A DNA stretch of 38,573 nt from Comamonadaceae bacterium. GTDB lineage: Bacteria > Pseudomonadota > Gammaproteobacteria > Burkholderiales > Burkholderiaceae_C. Both the position numbers and the translations under genes were made by a program. Under the pieces are notes generated by a model. The model was not told the DNA's origin and ran no database searches. It was given only the letters and a program-made list of their open reading frames with translations. Below are positions 14,760 through 23,266 of this stretch, piece after piece (the first letter of the stretch is position 1; each line of letters opens with the position of its first letter). The stretch lies in the NCBI GenBank assembly GCA_025356545.1, contig JANXSU010000111.1, positions 1 to 38,573 on the forward strand, read 5' to 3'.

Positions 14760-15680
14760 TCAATAGCCCTTGTCGCGGCTCACCACACCGGCAATCGGTT
14801 CGCCACGCTCCAGTGCCATGATCTTGCCGACCATCTGGGCAATGCTTTCATCGCGCAGCGTGCGTGCCGAGGTGTGGGGCGTGAGGGTGATTTTCGGGTG
14901 TTTCCAGAAAGTGTGCTGTGCAGGCAAGGGCTCTTGACGAAACACGTCCAGCGCCGCACCGGCCAGATGGCCACTGTCGAGCAGGGCAATCAAGTCCTCG
15001 TCCACCAGATGGGCACCACGCGCCACGTTGATGAGGTAGCCGCCCGGCTGGAGTTGCGCCAGCGTCTCGCGCCGCAAAATGCCACGGGTCTCATCGGTCA
15101 AGGGCAGCAGGCACACCAGCACCTTGCTGGCCGCTAAAAACGCGGGCAATTGCGCCTCGCCCGCAAAGCAGCGCACGCCTTCAATGGCCTTAGGGGAACG
15201 GCTCCAACCCACCACGGGGAAATCAAACTGGGCCACGGCCTGCGCCACGCGCTGCCCCAGCACGCCCAGGCCCATGATGCCCACCGGACAATCCGAGCGA
15301 AGTCGTGGCTTGCGAAACGCCCATTGACCTTGGTTCATCCCCGCTTCGTAATGATCGAGTTCGCGAAAGTGGCGAATCACCGCATGGCACACAAACTCCG
15401 CCATTTGCGCCGACATGCCCGCGTCGTCCAGCCGCACGATCAAGGTCTGCGCGGGCACTTGGAGTTGCAGCAAGGCATCGACCCCCGCGCCGATATTGAA
15501 CAGCGCGCGGATGTGGGGCTGCTCGTCCAAAAACTGTTGCGGCGGTGCCCAGACGACGCCGTAGTCAGCTGGCGCAGCACCGGGCGACCAGACCTCCACC
15601 TCGGCCTGTGGCAAGGCCGCGCGCAAACCCGCCAGCCAGGGCTCGGACTTGGTGTCTGCGTAACAAAAGCTGATTCGCAT
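14760..15680 (-). CDS. ghrA: Glyoxylate/hydroxypyruvate reductase A-like D-2-hydroxyacid dehydrogenase
   Basis: 306 residues, the size of GhrA. The NAD(P)-binding motif is VGIMGLGVLGQRVAQAVAQF (about residues 133-152). The catalytic Arg lies in INVARGAHLVDEDLI, the Glu in DVFRQEPLP and the His in LTPHTSARTLRDES. The enzyme reduces glyoxylate or hydroxypyruvate to glycolate or D-glycerate in the cytosol. It has no known step in leucine or biotin metabolism, so its presence between the carboxylase subunit and HMG-CoA lyase is probably a genomic habit or serves another 2-oxoacid. It starts four bases after the preceding stop codon. Confidence 0.85.
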   Translation of the reverse strand: MRISFCYADTKSEPWLAGLRAALPQAEVEVWSPGAAPADYGVVWAPPQQFLDEQPHIRALFNIGAGVDALLQLQVPAQTLIVRLDDAGMSAQMAEFVCHAVIRHFRELDHYEAGMNQGQWAFRKPRLRSDCPVGIMGLGVLGQRVAQAVAQFDFPVVGWSRSPKAIEGVRCFAGEAQLPAFLAASKVLVCLLPLTDETRGILRRETLAQLQPGGYLINVARGAHLVDEDLIALLDSGHLAGAALDVFRQEPLPAQHTFWKHPKITLTPHTSARTLRDESIAQMVGKIMALERGEPIAGVVSRDKGY

Positions 15681-15684
15681 GGGG

Positions 15685-17751
15685 CTACGCCGTCACCGCC
15701 AAAGCGGATGTCAATCGCAGTAACTCAGCCCCCTCGGCCACCTGATCCCCAGGCGCATAGAGCAACTCAGCCACCAACCCATCGGCAGGCGCGGCAATGG
15801 TGTGCTCCATCTTCATGGCCTCCATGATGGCCAGCACCTGCCCGGCCTTCACAGCGTCCCCGGTCTGGACAGCAAAGGACACGACCTTGCCCGGCATCGG
15901 CGCGGTCAGGCGACCGCCCTGCGTGGGCGCTTCACCGGCATGCGAGAAGACATCAATCGCTATTATTTTGGTAGCTGCTTGTGGACTGAATACATGGGTT
16001 TCAGCACCTTTTTCATGTGAAATGGTGTGGCAAATAGCCGTCAAACGGCGTTCAGCAAATTCAATCACCAAACCTTGTGCCGTGGCGGTGAACTGCAATG
16101 CGCCTTGCACTGTGAGCCCCGTTGCTGGGGCATCCAGCGGCATCGCAACGTCTGCGCTGTGCACGCTCAGATGCATCGCACCGTCTCGCTCGTAGCGCAA
16201 GTTCGCCCGCACCGGCGTGCCATGAAACTCCAAATCAAAACGACGGGTAACCGCACCATAAGCGCGCCAGCCGTCACGGCGGCTGAAGGGGTCGGTGGTT
16301 TGCAGGGCGCGCTCGGCCACCAAGGTGCTGGCAATGTGCGCAGCAGCGGCCAAGGGCAAGCCCAGTTTCTCTTGGTGCAGCAAACGCGCTTGTTCACGCG
16401 GAATCAGCGCCGTGTCCAACTGGGCCTGCGCAAACGAGGGGCTTTGCAGCACGTGGCGCAAGAACTGCACATTGCTGTGCAAGCCCACGATTTGCGTTTG
16501 CGCCAAGGCGCGGTCAAGCCGGGCCAGGGCATCTTCACGGTTCGCGCCGTGCACGATCAGCTTGGCCAGCATCGAGTCGTAATAGGGCGAGATGACATCG
16601 CCCTCTCGCACGCCCGAATCGACCCGCACCGCACCCCGTGCAAACGTCACGCCTTCGGGCCAACGTAGCACCTGTAGCGTGCCAGTGGAGGGCAAGAAAT
16701 CATGGTCTGGGTTCTCGGCACACAGGCGCGCTTCAATCGCGTGGCCGGTGATGTGCAACTGGTCTTGTTGCAAAGGTAATTTTTCACCACAAGCCACACG
16801 CAGTTGCCACTCCACCAGGTCTTGCCCGGTAATGGCTTCGGTCACGGGGTGCTCCACCTGCAAGCGGGTGTTCATCTCCATAAAGTAGAACGTCATGCCA
16901 CCATCAGGCTGTTGTTCCACAATGAACTCCACCGTGCCCGCACCCACATAGTTCACCGCCCGCGCAGCGGCCACCGCAGCCGCGCCCATTTCAGCGCGCA
17001 GGGCACCGGTCATGCCCGGTGCGGGCGCTTCCTCCAGCACTTTTTGGTGGCGGCGCTGCACCGAACAATCGCGCTCGAAAAGGTGCACGTAGTTGCCATG
17101 GGTGTCGCCAAACACCTGCACCTCGATGTGGCGTGGGCGTTGCACATACTTCTCGATCAGCACCGCGTCACTGCCAAAGCTGTGAATGGCTTCGCGCTGG
17201 CAAGAAGCCAGCGCCGCCTCGAACTCGTCCGCATGGTTGACCACACGCAAACCGCGCCCGCCGCCGCCTGCGCTGGCCTTGATCAACACCGGGTAGCCGA
17301 TGGCGTCGGCCTCGCGCTGGAGCAGCGCCGGGTCTTGGTCACTGCCGTGGTAGCCCGGCACCAGGGGCACGCCTGCAGCGCCCATGAGCCGCTTGGACTC
17401 GGCCTTCAAACCCATGGCCTGGATACTGCCCGGCGCGGGGCCGATGAACACCAGCCCGGCGTCCGCGCAGGCTTGCGCAAAGTCCGCGTTCTCGCTCAAG
17501 AAACCATAGCCCGGGTGAATGGCCTGCGCGCCCGTGGCAAGTGCGGCCTCGATGATGCGTTGGCCATTCAAGTAACTTTGCGCAGGCGTGTTGCCGCCGA
17601 TGTGCACTGACTCGTCACAGGCACTGACATGCTGGGCTTGGGCATCGACGTCGGAATAGACTGCTACTGTTTTAATAGCTAGACGTGCGCATGTAGCGGC
17701 CACGCGGCAGGCGATTTCACCTCGGTTAGCGATGAGGATTTTGTTGAACAT
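15685..17751 (-). CDS. liuD: Methylcrotonyl-CoA carboxylase biotin-containing alpha subunit
   Basis: 688 residues: a biotin carboxylase domain (about 1-445), a linker domain, and a C-terminal biotinyl carrier domain (about 610-680). Visible marks are FNKILIANRGEIACRVAATC at the start, the ATP-grasp KASAGGGGRGLRVV loop, MEMNTRLQVEHPVTEAITGQDLV, and the biotin attachment motif EAMKMEH. It carboxylates its own biotin with bicarbonate and ATP; the LiuB subunit passes the carboxyl to 3-methylcrotonyl-CoA. Acetyl- or propionyl-CoA carboxylase alpha subunits look similar, but the liuABC/HMG-CoA lyase operon decides the substrate. It starts nine bases after bioD's stop, with AAAGG just upstream of the ATG. 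Confidence 0.92.
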   Translation of the reverse strand: MFNKILIANRGEIACRVAATCARLAIKTVAVYSDVDAQAQHVSACDESVHIGGNTPAQSYLNGQRIIEAALATGAQAIHPGYGFLSENADFAQACADAGLVFIGPAPGSIQAMGLKAESKRLMGAAGVPLVPGYHGSDQDPALLQREADAIGYPVLIKASAGGGGRGLRVVNHADEFEAALASCQREAIHSFGSDAVLIEKYVQRPRHIEVQVFGDTHGNYVHLFERDCSVQRRHQKVLEEAPAPGMTGALRAEMGAAAVAAARAVNYVGAGTVEFIVEQQPDGGMTFYFMEMNTRLQVEHPVTEAITGQDLVEWQLRVACGEKLPLQQDQLHITGHAIEARLCAENPDHDFLPSTGTLQVLRWPEGVTFARGAVRVDSGVREGDVISPYYDSMLAKLIVHGANREDALARLDRALAQTQIVGLHSNVQFLRHVLQSPSFAQAQLDTALIPREQARLLHQEKLGLPLAAAAHIASTLVAERALQTTDPFSRRDGWRAYGAVTRRFDLEFHGTPVRANLRYERDGAMHLSVHSADVAMPLDAPATGLTVQGALQFTATAQGLVIEFAERRLTAICHTISHEKGAETHVFSPQAATKIIAIDVFSHAGEAPTQGGRLTAPMPGKVVSFAVQTGDAVKAGQVLAIMEAMKMEHTIAAPADGLVAELLYAPGDQVAEGAELLRLTSALAVTA

Positions 17752-17760
17752 GAATAGCCT

Positions 17761-18510
17761 TTACAAATTGCGCTGAGCCGATGCACTGGATTCCAGCCTT
17801 CGCGGGAATAACGAATTGAGGAGAGATAAATCTAGACAAGCCGCACCCGCTTCAGCCGATGACTGTGCAAAGCGGGGGATGTGTCCGAGTAAGGGCGCGG
17901 GCAATCTGCCTGCCAAGGCTTGGATGTTTTCTGGCACATAGGCCATTTCAGTATCCACCGTGTTGGCCACCCAACCCGCCAGCACCAGCCCGCGCGCAGC
18001 GATGGCCTGCGCGGTGAGCAACGCCTGGCTGATGCAGCCCAGGCGCAGACCCACGACCAAGATGACCGGCAAAGCGAGTTGCTGCGCTAGATCGGCCGTG
18101 TCGAAATAGTCGGTCAGTGGCACACAAAAGCCCCCCACGCCTTCAACCACCACCGCGTCCGACTGGTCCCGCAGTTGTCCGTAGCAAGACAGGATTTGCG
18201 CCGGGTCAATCGTCACCCCATCGATGGCGGCGGCGATGTGCGGTGCGGCCGGTGTGGAGAACACATAGGGCGCCGTCAGGGTCTGAGGGAATTGCAATGT
18301 CGAGGCTGCCGCCAACGCCTCCACATCCTCATTGCGCCAAGCACCCTCACGCCACACGGCTCCGGCTGCCACCGGCTTCATGCCCGCCACGCGCGCCCCG
18401 CTTTGCGCGAAGGCGTGCAGCAAGGCGCAGGATACGAAGGTCTTGCCGATCTCAGTGTCGGTGCCGGTGACAAAGCAAGAAAACGGACGTGAATGTGAGT
18501 GTGGAGTCAT
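17761..18510 (-). CDS. bioD: Dethiobiotin synthetase
   Basis: Forms dethiobiotin from 7,8-diaminopelargonate, CO2 and ATP. The P-loop FVTGTDTEIGKT lies at about residues 12-23, followed by GMKPVAAGA, VVEGVGGFCVPL and the late VANTVDTEM segment of the family. The ATG at 18510 overlaps bioF's stop as TGATG; longer upstream starts would run into bioF. About 249 residues, slightly long for the family. The extra C-terminal end (SLFPRRLESSASAQRNL) is encoded by a palindromic repeat, so it is probably a captured tail and not part of the fold. Confidence 0.92.
   Translation of the reverse strand: MTPHSHSRPFSCFVTGTDTEIGKTFVSCALLHAFAQSGARVAGMKPVAAGAVWREGAWRNEDVEALAAASTLQFPQTLTAPYVFSTPAAPHIAAAIDGVTIDPAQILSCYGQLRDQSDAVVVEGVGGFCVPLTDYFDTADLAQQLALPVILVVGLRLGCISQALLTAQAIAARGLVLAGWVANTVDTEMAYVPENIQALAGRLPAPLLGHIPRFAQSSAEAGAACLDLSLLNSLFPRRLESSASAQRNL
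17784..17813. repeat. ATTCC...GGAAT palindromic repeat forming the end of bioD
   Basis: ATTCCAGCCTTCGCGGGAAT at 17790-17809 is an imperfect inverted repeat. It matches a widespread proteobacterial intergenic repeat whose usual form is ATTCCCGCcttCGCGGGAAT followed by (A/G)ACG. Here it is read through as the last codons of bioD (FPRRLESS). Such repeats normally sit after genes, so the original bioD stop was probably lost or deleted. Confidence 0.65.
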
Positions 18511-19697
18511 CACGTCGCCTGCGCTAAGGCTGCCTTCAATTGCGCCACATCGGCCAAGCTGTGTGAGGCCGACAAGGTGATGCGCAAGCGCGCCGTGCCC
18601 GCAGGCACGGTGGGCGCACGAATGGCTGATACCCAAAGACCTTGCGCCCACAAAGCATCAGCAAGATTCAACACGTCTTCGTTGCTGCCAATCACCAAAG
18701 GCTGTATCGGGGTGACCGAGTCCAGCTGCTGCCAGCCAGGTTTGACGCTTAAGCCCGTCAACTGCAAGCGCAAATCGGCCAAGTTCGCGCGCCTCACTCG
18801 CCCCTCCTCACCGGTCAACAAATCAATGCTGGTGAGCAGCGCATGGGCCAGCGCGGGTGGACTCGCCGTGGTGTAGATGTAGGTGCGGGCGCGCTGCACC
18901 AACCACTCAATGACCGTCTGATGTGCGGCGACAAACGCCCCAGCTACACCTGCCGCTTTGCCGAGCGTGCCCATGTAGATAAGCTGTGGTGAACGCAGAC
19001 CAAAGTGCGCCAGCACGCCGAGCCCGTTCTCGCCCAGCACACCAAAGCCGTGAGCGTCGTCCACCACCATCCAAGCCCCGTGTTGCTCGCACAGCGCCAA
19101 CAATTCAGGCAAAGGTGCGATATCACCATCCATGCTGAACACACCATCGGTCACGACCAGTTTTATCTTGGCCTTGCTGTTCTTCAGCGCTTGACCCAAG
19201 GTTTCTAAATCGGCATGGGGATAGACCGTAACCTGAGCCCGCGACAGTCGCGCACCATCAATCAAAGAAGCATGATTCAGCGCATCCGAAAAAATTTCCG
19301 TCTCTTGCGGCGCGGGTGACGCCAGTGCGCCAAGCAAAGCCAGATTGGCCATGTAGCCGGTGCTGAAGTGCAAGGCGCGCGGCTGCTCCAGATGCGGCGC
19401 GAACAGAGCCGCCAGCTTGTCTTCCAACTGCACATGGGCTTTAGAGTGCCCGCTGATCAAATGCGACGCTCCACTGCCAGCACCATACAGCGAAGCCCCT
19501 TCTCGCAAAGCTTCGACCACGCGGGCATCCGAGGCCAAGCCTAGGTAGTCGTTGCTGTTGAAGCTCAACATGGGGCGGCCATCCACGTCCACATGCACAT
19601 CGCATGCCGACGCTGTCGTTCGACGGCGGCGCAACAGGCCCTGCGCATTGATGGCTTGCATCTGCTGTTGCAGATCCTTGATCAACGAAGTGCTCAT
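18510..19697 (-). CDS. bioF: 8-amino-7-oxononanoate synthase
   Basis: PLP enzyme joining pimeloyl-ACP/CoA with L-alanine in biotin synthesis. 395 residues, normal length. Visible marks are [40 protein letters not shown], the cofactor Asp region [17 protein letters not shown], and the internal aldimine Lys in [16 protein letters not shown]. The start ATG overlaps bioA's TGA (ATGA) and its own stop overlaps bioD's start, so the three bio genes are translationally coupled. Confidence 0.95.
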   Translation of the reverse strand: MSTSLIKDLQQQMQAINAQGLLRRRRTTASACDVHVDVDGRPMLSFNSNDYLGLASDARVVEALREGASLYGAGSGASHLISGHSKAHVQLEDKLAALFAPHLEQPRALHFSTGYMANLALLGALASPAPQETEIFSDALNHASLIDGARLSRAQVTVYPHADLETLGQALKNSKAKIKLVVTDGVFSMDGDIAPLPELLALCEQHGAWMVVDDAHGFGVLGENGLGVLAHFGLRSPQLIYMGTLGKAAGVAGAFVAAHQTVIEWLVQRARTYIYTTASPPALAHALLTSIDLLTGEEGRVRRANLADLRLQLTGLSVKPGWQQLDSVTPIQPLVIGSNEDVLNLADALWAQGLWVSAIRAPTVPAGTARLRITLSASHSLADVAQLKAALAQAT

Positions 19698-21046
19698 GCG
19701 TGCATCACCTGCGCCAAAACCGTCTGCATGCGTATGGCCAGCAGGGCCAGTTCTTCATCGTCCAAGATGTAGGGCGGCATTAAGTACACGGTGTTGCCGA
19801 TGGGGCGCAGCAGCAGCTCGTGTTCAAGCGCTGCGGTGAAGAAGCGCCGGGGAAAACTGGCCGCTGACGCTGCGTGGTCTAACACGACATCACAGGCCCA
19901 GACCATACCGCGTTGGCGCACGTGGCGCACTTGGGGATGATGGGCCAGCGGTGCGAGCAAGCTGCCCAGCCGTTGCGCTCGTTCGCGGTTGCGATTCAAC
20001 ACGTCATCGCACTCGAAAATATCCAGTGTGGCCAAGGCCGCGCGGCAAGCCAGCGGGTTGCCGGTGTAGGAGTGCGAATGCAAGAAGCCGCGCCGCACAT
20101 CCGTGTCATAAAACGCTTGATACACCGCTTCGCTCGTCATGACCAACGACAGGGGCAAGTAGCCGCCGCTGATGCCTTTGGACAGGCACACAAAGTCGGG
20201 CCAAATGTCGACCTGTTCACACGCAAAAAAAGTGCCGGTGCGTCCGCAACCCACTGCGATTTCATCGGCAATCAAATGCACGCCATACCGGTCACACAGC
20301 GTACGTGCCAGCTGTAGGTACAGCGGGTCATGCATGGCCATACCGGTGGCGCACTGGATGAGCGGCTCCACGATCAGCGCGGCGATGTGGCCCTCACGCG
20401 CTTGCAGCAAAGACTCAAGCGCATTCGCCGCGCGCCGTGCCACATCAGCGGCGCTCTCGCCCGGCAAGGCTTGACGCGCATCGGGTGACATCACCACATG
20501 GGCAGGGCGCAGCAAGGGGCCGTAGGCTTCGCGGAACAGCGGCACGTCAGTGACAGCCAATGCGCCAATGGTTTCCCCGTGGTAGCTACCCTGCAAACAA
20601 ACGAACTCTTGCTTGTCCGTCTGCCCCGCATTGCGCCAGGCGTGAAAGCTCATCTTCAAGGCGATCTCAACCGCCGACGCACCGTCGGACGCGTAAAAGC
20701 AATGGCCCAGCACACCGCCCGTCAAAGCTGACAAGCGCTCTGACAACTCCACCACTGGCGCATGCGTGAAGCCCGCCAGCATGGCGTGCTCCAGCCGATC
20801 CAGCTGGTCTTTCAAGGCGGCGTTGATGCGCGGGTTGGCGTGGCCAAAGAGGTTGACCCACCAGGAGCTGATGGCGTCCAGGTAGCGGCGACCCTCGGGG
20901 TCATACAGCCAAGCCCCGCGCCCATGGCTGATGGGGATCAGCGGCACGCTCTCATGCTGCTGCATTTGCGTGCAGGGATGCCAGACGCTGCGCAGGCTGC
21001 GGGCCATCCAGTCGGCATTGGAAGTACCCGAATCACGGGGATTCAT
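19694..21046 (-). CDS. bioA: Adenosylmethionine-8-amino-7-oxononanoate aminotransferase
   Basis: Class III PLP aminotransferase that uses S-adenosylmethionine to make 7,8-diaminopelargonate. About 450 residues. The family start VWHPCTQMQ is near residues 22-30. Other marks are [59 protein letters not shown], and the cofactor Lys in [14 protein letters not shown]. The ATG at 21046 was chosen; a TTG at 21058 that would overlap the preceding stop (TTGA) is an equally possible coupled start and adds four residues. Confidence 0.93.
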   Translation of the reverse strand: MNPRDSGTSNADWMARSLRSVWHPCTQMQQHESVPLIPISHGRGAWLYDPEGRRYLDAISSWWVNLFGHANPRINAALKDQLDRLEHAMLAGFTHAPVVELSERLSALTGGVLGHCFYASDGASAVEIALKMSFHAWRNAGQTDKQEFVCLQGSYHGETIGALAVTDVPLFREAYGPLLRPAHVVMSPDARQALPGESAADVARRAANALESLLQAREGHIAALIVEPLIQCATGMAMHDPLYLQLARTLCDRYGVHLIADEIAVGCGRTGTFFACEQVDIWPDFVCLSKGISGGYLPLSLVMTSEAVYQAFYDTDVRRGFLHSHSYTGNPLACRAALATLDIFECDDVLNRNRERAQRLGSLLAPLAHHPQVRHVRQRGMVWACDVVLDHAASAASFPRRFFTAALEHELLLRPIGNTVYLMPPYILDDEELALLAIRMQTVLAQVMHA

Positions 21047-21054
21047 ATTCAAAC

Positions 21055-21699
21055 TCAATTCAACTCCCTCGGCGTTTCAACCGTTTTCCCGCTTGCAAAG
21101 AAGACGGCTACACGCCGAAACACGGCGCACAAAAACTTGAACAACAAGCGGACGACGACCCACATCAGCACCACCATGATGGCCAGCAACACGCCAAAGA
21201 CCACAGGGTGCGTGCTGGCCAACCACACAGCCCCCACCACCAGCCCGTCTTCAATCAGACTGGCCAGCACGTTAGAGAACGGCTCAGGCGAAGTATTGAT
21301 AGCCGCACGCGTCGTTGTTTTGGCCGCTTGACTGGTGGCGGCGAGTGTGCCGCCCAGCAAAGCGGCCACGGCGGTCATGGTCGCGCTGTCGGCCCCCAAA
21401 GCACCAGCTGCCAACAGCGCCCCTGCGGGGATGCGGATGACGCTGTGCACCAGGTCCCACAACGAGTCCAGCCCCGGAATTTTGTCGGCAAAAAATTCAA
21501 CGAGCAGCATAGCCCCGCTGGCCATCAGCATGGCCGGGTGCTGCAACACGCTCAGGCCCGTGGGTAGCGTGATCCAACCCAGCGTGCCCGAGAGCCCCAC
21601 CAGAAACACCACGGCGTAGAGCCTGAATCCACTGGCCCAACCTAAAGCGGCGGCCAGGGCCAGCAAGTGGGAGGTATCCAAAGTGCTCAGCGTAGGCAT
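21055..21699 (-). CDS. DUF4126 family integral membrane protein
   Basis: About 214 residues with five or six hydrophobic segments. The start TLDTSHLLALAAALGWASGF followed by RLYAVVFLVGLSG is typical of DUF4126, as are the ADKIPGLDSLWDLVHSVIRI segment and the AINTSPEPFSNVLASLIEDG segment. Family function is unknown; members are inner-membrane proteins found in many Betaproteobacteria. ATG at 21699 was preferred to a TTG at 21738 that would overlap liuC. It is transcribed between liuC and bioA with no gap at the bioA end, so it is part of the operon. A transport or membrane role linked to biotin or leucine metabolism is only a guess from position. Confidence 0.8.
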   Translation of the reverse strand: MPTLSTLDTSHLLALAAALGWASGFRLYAVVFLVGLSGTLGWITLPTGLSVLQHPAMLMASGAMLLVEFFADKIPGLDSLWDLVHSVIRIPAGALLAAGALGADSATMTAVAALLGGTLAATSQAAKTTTRAAINTSPEPFSNVLASLIEDGLVVGAVWLASTHPVVFGVLLAIMVVLMWVVVRLLFKFLCAVFRRVAVFFASGKTVETPRELN

Positions 21700-21725
21700 T
21701 GGAAATGTGGCCGTTTTAATACGAC

Positions 21726-22514
21726 TCAGGCCAGCCAAGACGGTTTTCGTTTTTGCAGGAAAGACTGCACGCCCTCACGCCCCTCGTCACTGGCGCGGAT
21801 GTCGGCAATGCCTTCGACCGTGCTTGCGATCAAGGGCGCGTTGATGTCGCGCCCAGCCACAACGTGAAGCAAGCCTTTGCAGGCGCGCATCGCGTTCGGG
21901 CTGGCACTTGCCAGCGCCTGGGCCAGCTCGGCCACTTTGGCATCCAGCGCATCCGCAGTGACCACCTCATGCACCAGCCCAATGCGGTGCGCTTCGGTCG
22001 CCGTAAAACGCTCGGCCGTCAGAAAGTAACGATGGGCCGCACGCGCACCCATGGCCCGAATCACATACGGGCTGATGGTGGCGGGGATCAGGCCGAGCTT
22101 GACCTCGCTCAGGCAATAGGTCGCCGTGTCCACGCTCACTGCCATGTCGCACGCGGCCACCAGCCCCAGGCCACCGGCAAATACATCGCCTTGAATGCGG
22201 GCCACGGTGGGCTTGGGGCAGGCATAGATCACCTGCAACATCTCGGCCATCTTGGCCGCGTCAGCGATGTTTTCTTCGCGCTGGAAGTCGGCCATGCGGC
22301 GCATCCAGTTCAGGTCAGCGCCGGCGCAAAAGGCCGCGCCTTCTGCGGCCAGCACGATGGCGCGCACATCAGAGCGCACACCCAACTCGACAAAGGCCTG
22401 CGTCAACTCGGCGATCACCTCGTCATTGAAAGCGTTGCGCACTTCGGGGCGACTCAGGGTAATGTGAGCGACGCCCGCCACCCCTACATTCATGTCCATT
22501 TTCAATGCGGTCAT
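21726..22514 (-). CDS. liuC: Methylglutaconyl-CoA hydratase (enoyl-CoA hydratase family)
   Basis: Crotonase-fold enzyme hydrating 3-methylglutaconyl-CoA to HMG-CoA. 262 residues, normal length. Family marks are ITLSRPEVRNAFNDEVIAEL, the oxyanion-hole segment AFCAGADLNWMRRM, and IQGDVFAGGLGLVAACDMAV with the second oxyanion loop. EVKLGLIPATISPYVIRAMG carries the Glu-to-Ala-like region common to liuC types. Context between liuB and the biotin carboxylase subunit supports the specific assignment over a generic hydratase. The ATG overlaps the stop of vapC as ATGA, so its translation depends at least partly on ribosomes leaving the toxin gene. Confidence 0.9.
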   Translation of the reverse strand: MTALKMDMNVGVAGVAHITLSRPEVRNAFNDEVIAELTQAFVELGVRSDVRAIVLAAEGAAFCAGADLNWMRRMADFQREENIADAAKMAEMLQVIYACPKPTVARIQGDVFAGGLGLVAACDMAVSVDTATYCLSEVKLGLIPATISPYVIRAMGARAAHRYFLTAERFTATEAHRIGLVHEVVTADALDAKVAELAQALASASPNAMRACKGLLHVVAGRDINAPLIASTVEGIADIRASDEGREGVQSFLQKRKPSWLA

Positions 22515-22903
22515 ACCTTCAATCCTCTTAATGTTTGCATCACGTCAAAGTCTGCATCCCGGTGCAGCAGTTGGTGATTGTGGGAGATACAGTAGCTTGC
22601 CAACAGAACGTCAATGGGGCTGCGGATGGTGTAGCCGCGCTCGCGCAGTTCACGGTAATGCTCGGCAGCAAGCAGGGCGTTGTCCAGGCCACCCAAATCC
22701 ACTTGTGGCAAAGCGCTGAGATAGGCTTGCGCCGCTCGCAGCGCTGGCCCTTTGCGGAAACCGCGCAACACTTCAAACGCCACCAAATCAGGAACGACGA
22801 CAGCCGCGTTGTTGTCTGCCAGCACTTGTACGAGTTGCAGCGTGGCGGGCTTGTCATCTCCTGTGAAGAAGTCAATCCACACATTGGAATCAACCAGAAT
22901 CAC
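22511..22903 (-). CDS. vapC: VapC-type PIN-domain ribonuclease toxin
   Basis: The 130-residue PIN domain has the acidic active-site set in order: Asp in MILVDSNVWIDFF, Glu in VAFEVLRGF, Asp in SPIDVLLASYC and Asp in HRDADFDVM. PIN toxins cut RNA, often initiator tRNA or rRNA, unless bound by the partner antitoxin. The ATG overlaps vapB's stop (ATGA), the usual toxin-antitoxin arrangement. Its stop in turn overlaps the liuC start, which is not usual for a toxin gene. Confidence 0.88.
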   Translation of the reverse strand: MILVDSNVWIDFFTGDDKPATLQLVQVLADNNAAVVVPDLVAFEVLRGFRKGPALRAAQAYLSALPQVDLGGLDNALLAAEHYRELRERGYTIRSPIDVLLASYCISHNHQLLHRDADFDVMQTLRGLKV

Positions 22904-23196
22904 CGCGCCTTCCTTTTCGGTACAGCTTTGGCGTTTTTTATCACTTTGTAGACAGCTTCAGGCTCATGCGCGGTAGTGGCAGGCGCTTCTAAGGCGCGCT
23001 CTTGCGCGGCCTTTGCCCAGCCTTCGTCAGAGTCGTCCCACTGCAACTTGCCGCGCAAAGCCAACAAGCCGTCGTAAACCTTGCGCCGCGCAATGAGCCT
23101 TAACCCCTCTTCCACCACTTCACGCTTGGTCTTGAAATTACCCGCCGCCATGGCCGAGGCCATGAGCTTGTCGTCAATCACGATGTTGGTCCGCAT
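22900..23196 (-). CDS. vapB: VapB-type ribbon-helix-helix antitoxin
   Basis: 98 residues. The N-terminal MRTNIVIDDKLMASAMAAGN followed by FKTKREVVEEGLRLIARRK is the DNA-binding ribbon-helix-helix typical of VapB (VapB_antitoxin/DUF2191 type). The C-terminal half (WDDSDEGWAKAAQERAL onward) would wrap the toxin; it is longer than average and ends in a basic tail. AGGAGATAAAT stands just before the ATG at 23196, so the in-frame codons further upstream are not used. It is expected to repress its own promoter together with VapC. Confidence 0.85.
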   Translation of the reverse strand: MRTNIVIDDKLMASAMAAGNFKTKREVVEEGLRLIARRKVYDGLLALRGKLQWDDSDEGWAKAAQERALEAPATTAHEPEAVYKVIKNAKAVPKRKAR

Positions 23197-23209
23197 ATTT
23201 ATCTCCTGC

Positions 23210-23241
23210 AATGTGTATGAATTATATTAATCGTACACATT
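23210..23241 (-). promoter_or_regulatory. vapB promoter and inverted-repeat operator
   Basis: A perfect eight-base inverted repeat (AATGTGTA at 23210-23217, TACACATT at 23234-23241) with a 16-bp spacer encloses a consensus -10, TATAAT, on the minus strand (23226-23221). It lies just before the vapB ribosome-binding site. The -35 region is weak (TGCGCA). This layout is typical of toxin-antitoxin autoregulation and means the operon has an internal promoter 26 bases after the liuB stop. Confidence 0.65.
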
Positions 23242-23266
23242 TGTGCGCATCTCAGGCATTTCAGAG

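Noticed and set aside
16804-17610. 268-codon plus-strand open frame opposite the biotin carboxylase gene
   Set aside because: It is antisense to a well-supported conserved enzyme and its His/Arg/Ala-rich translation is typical of a shadow frame.
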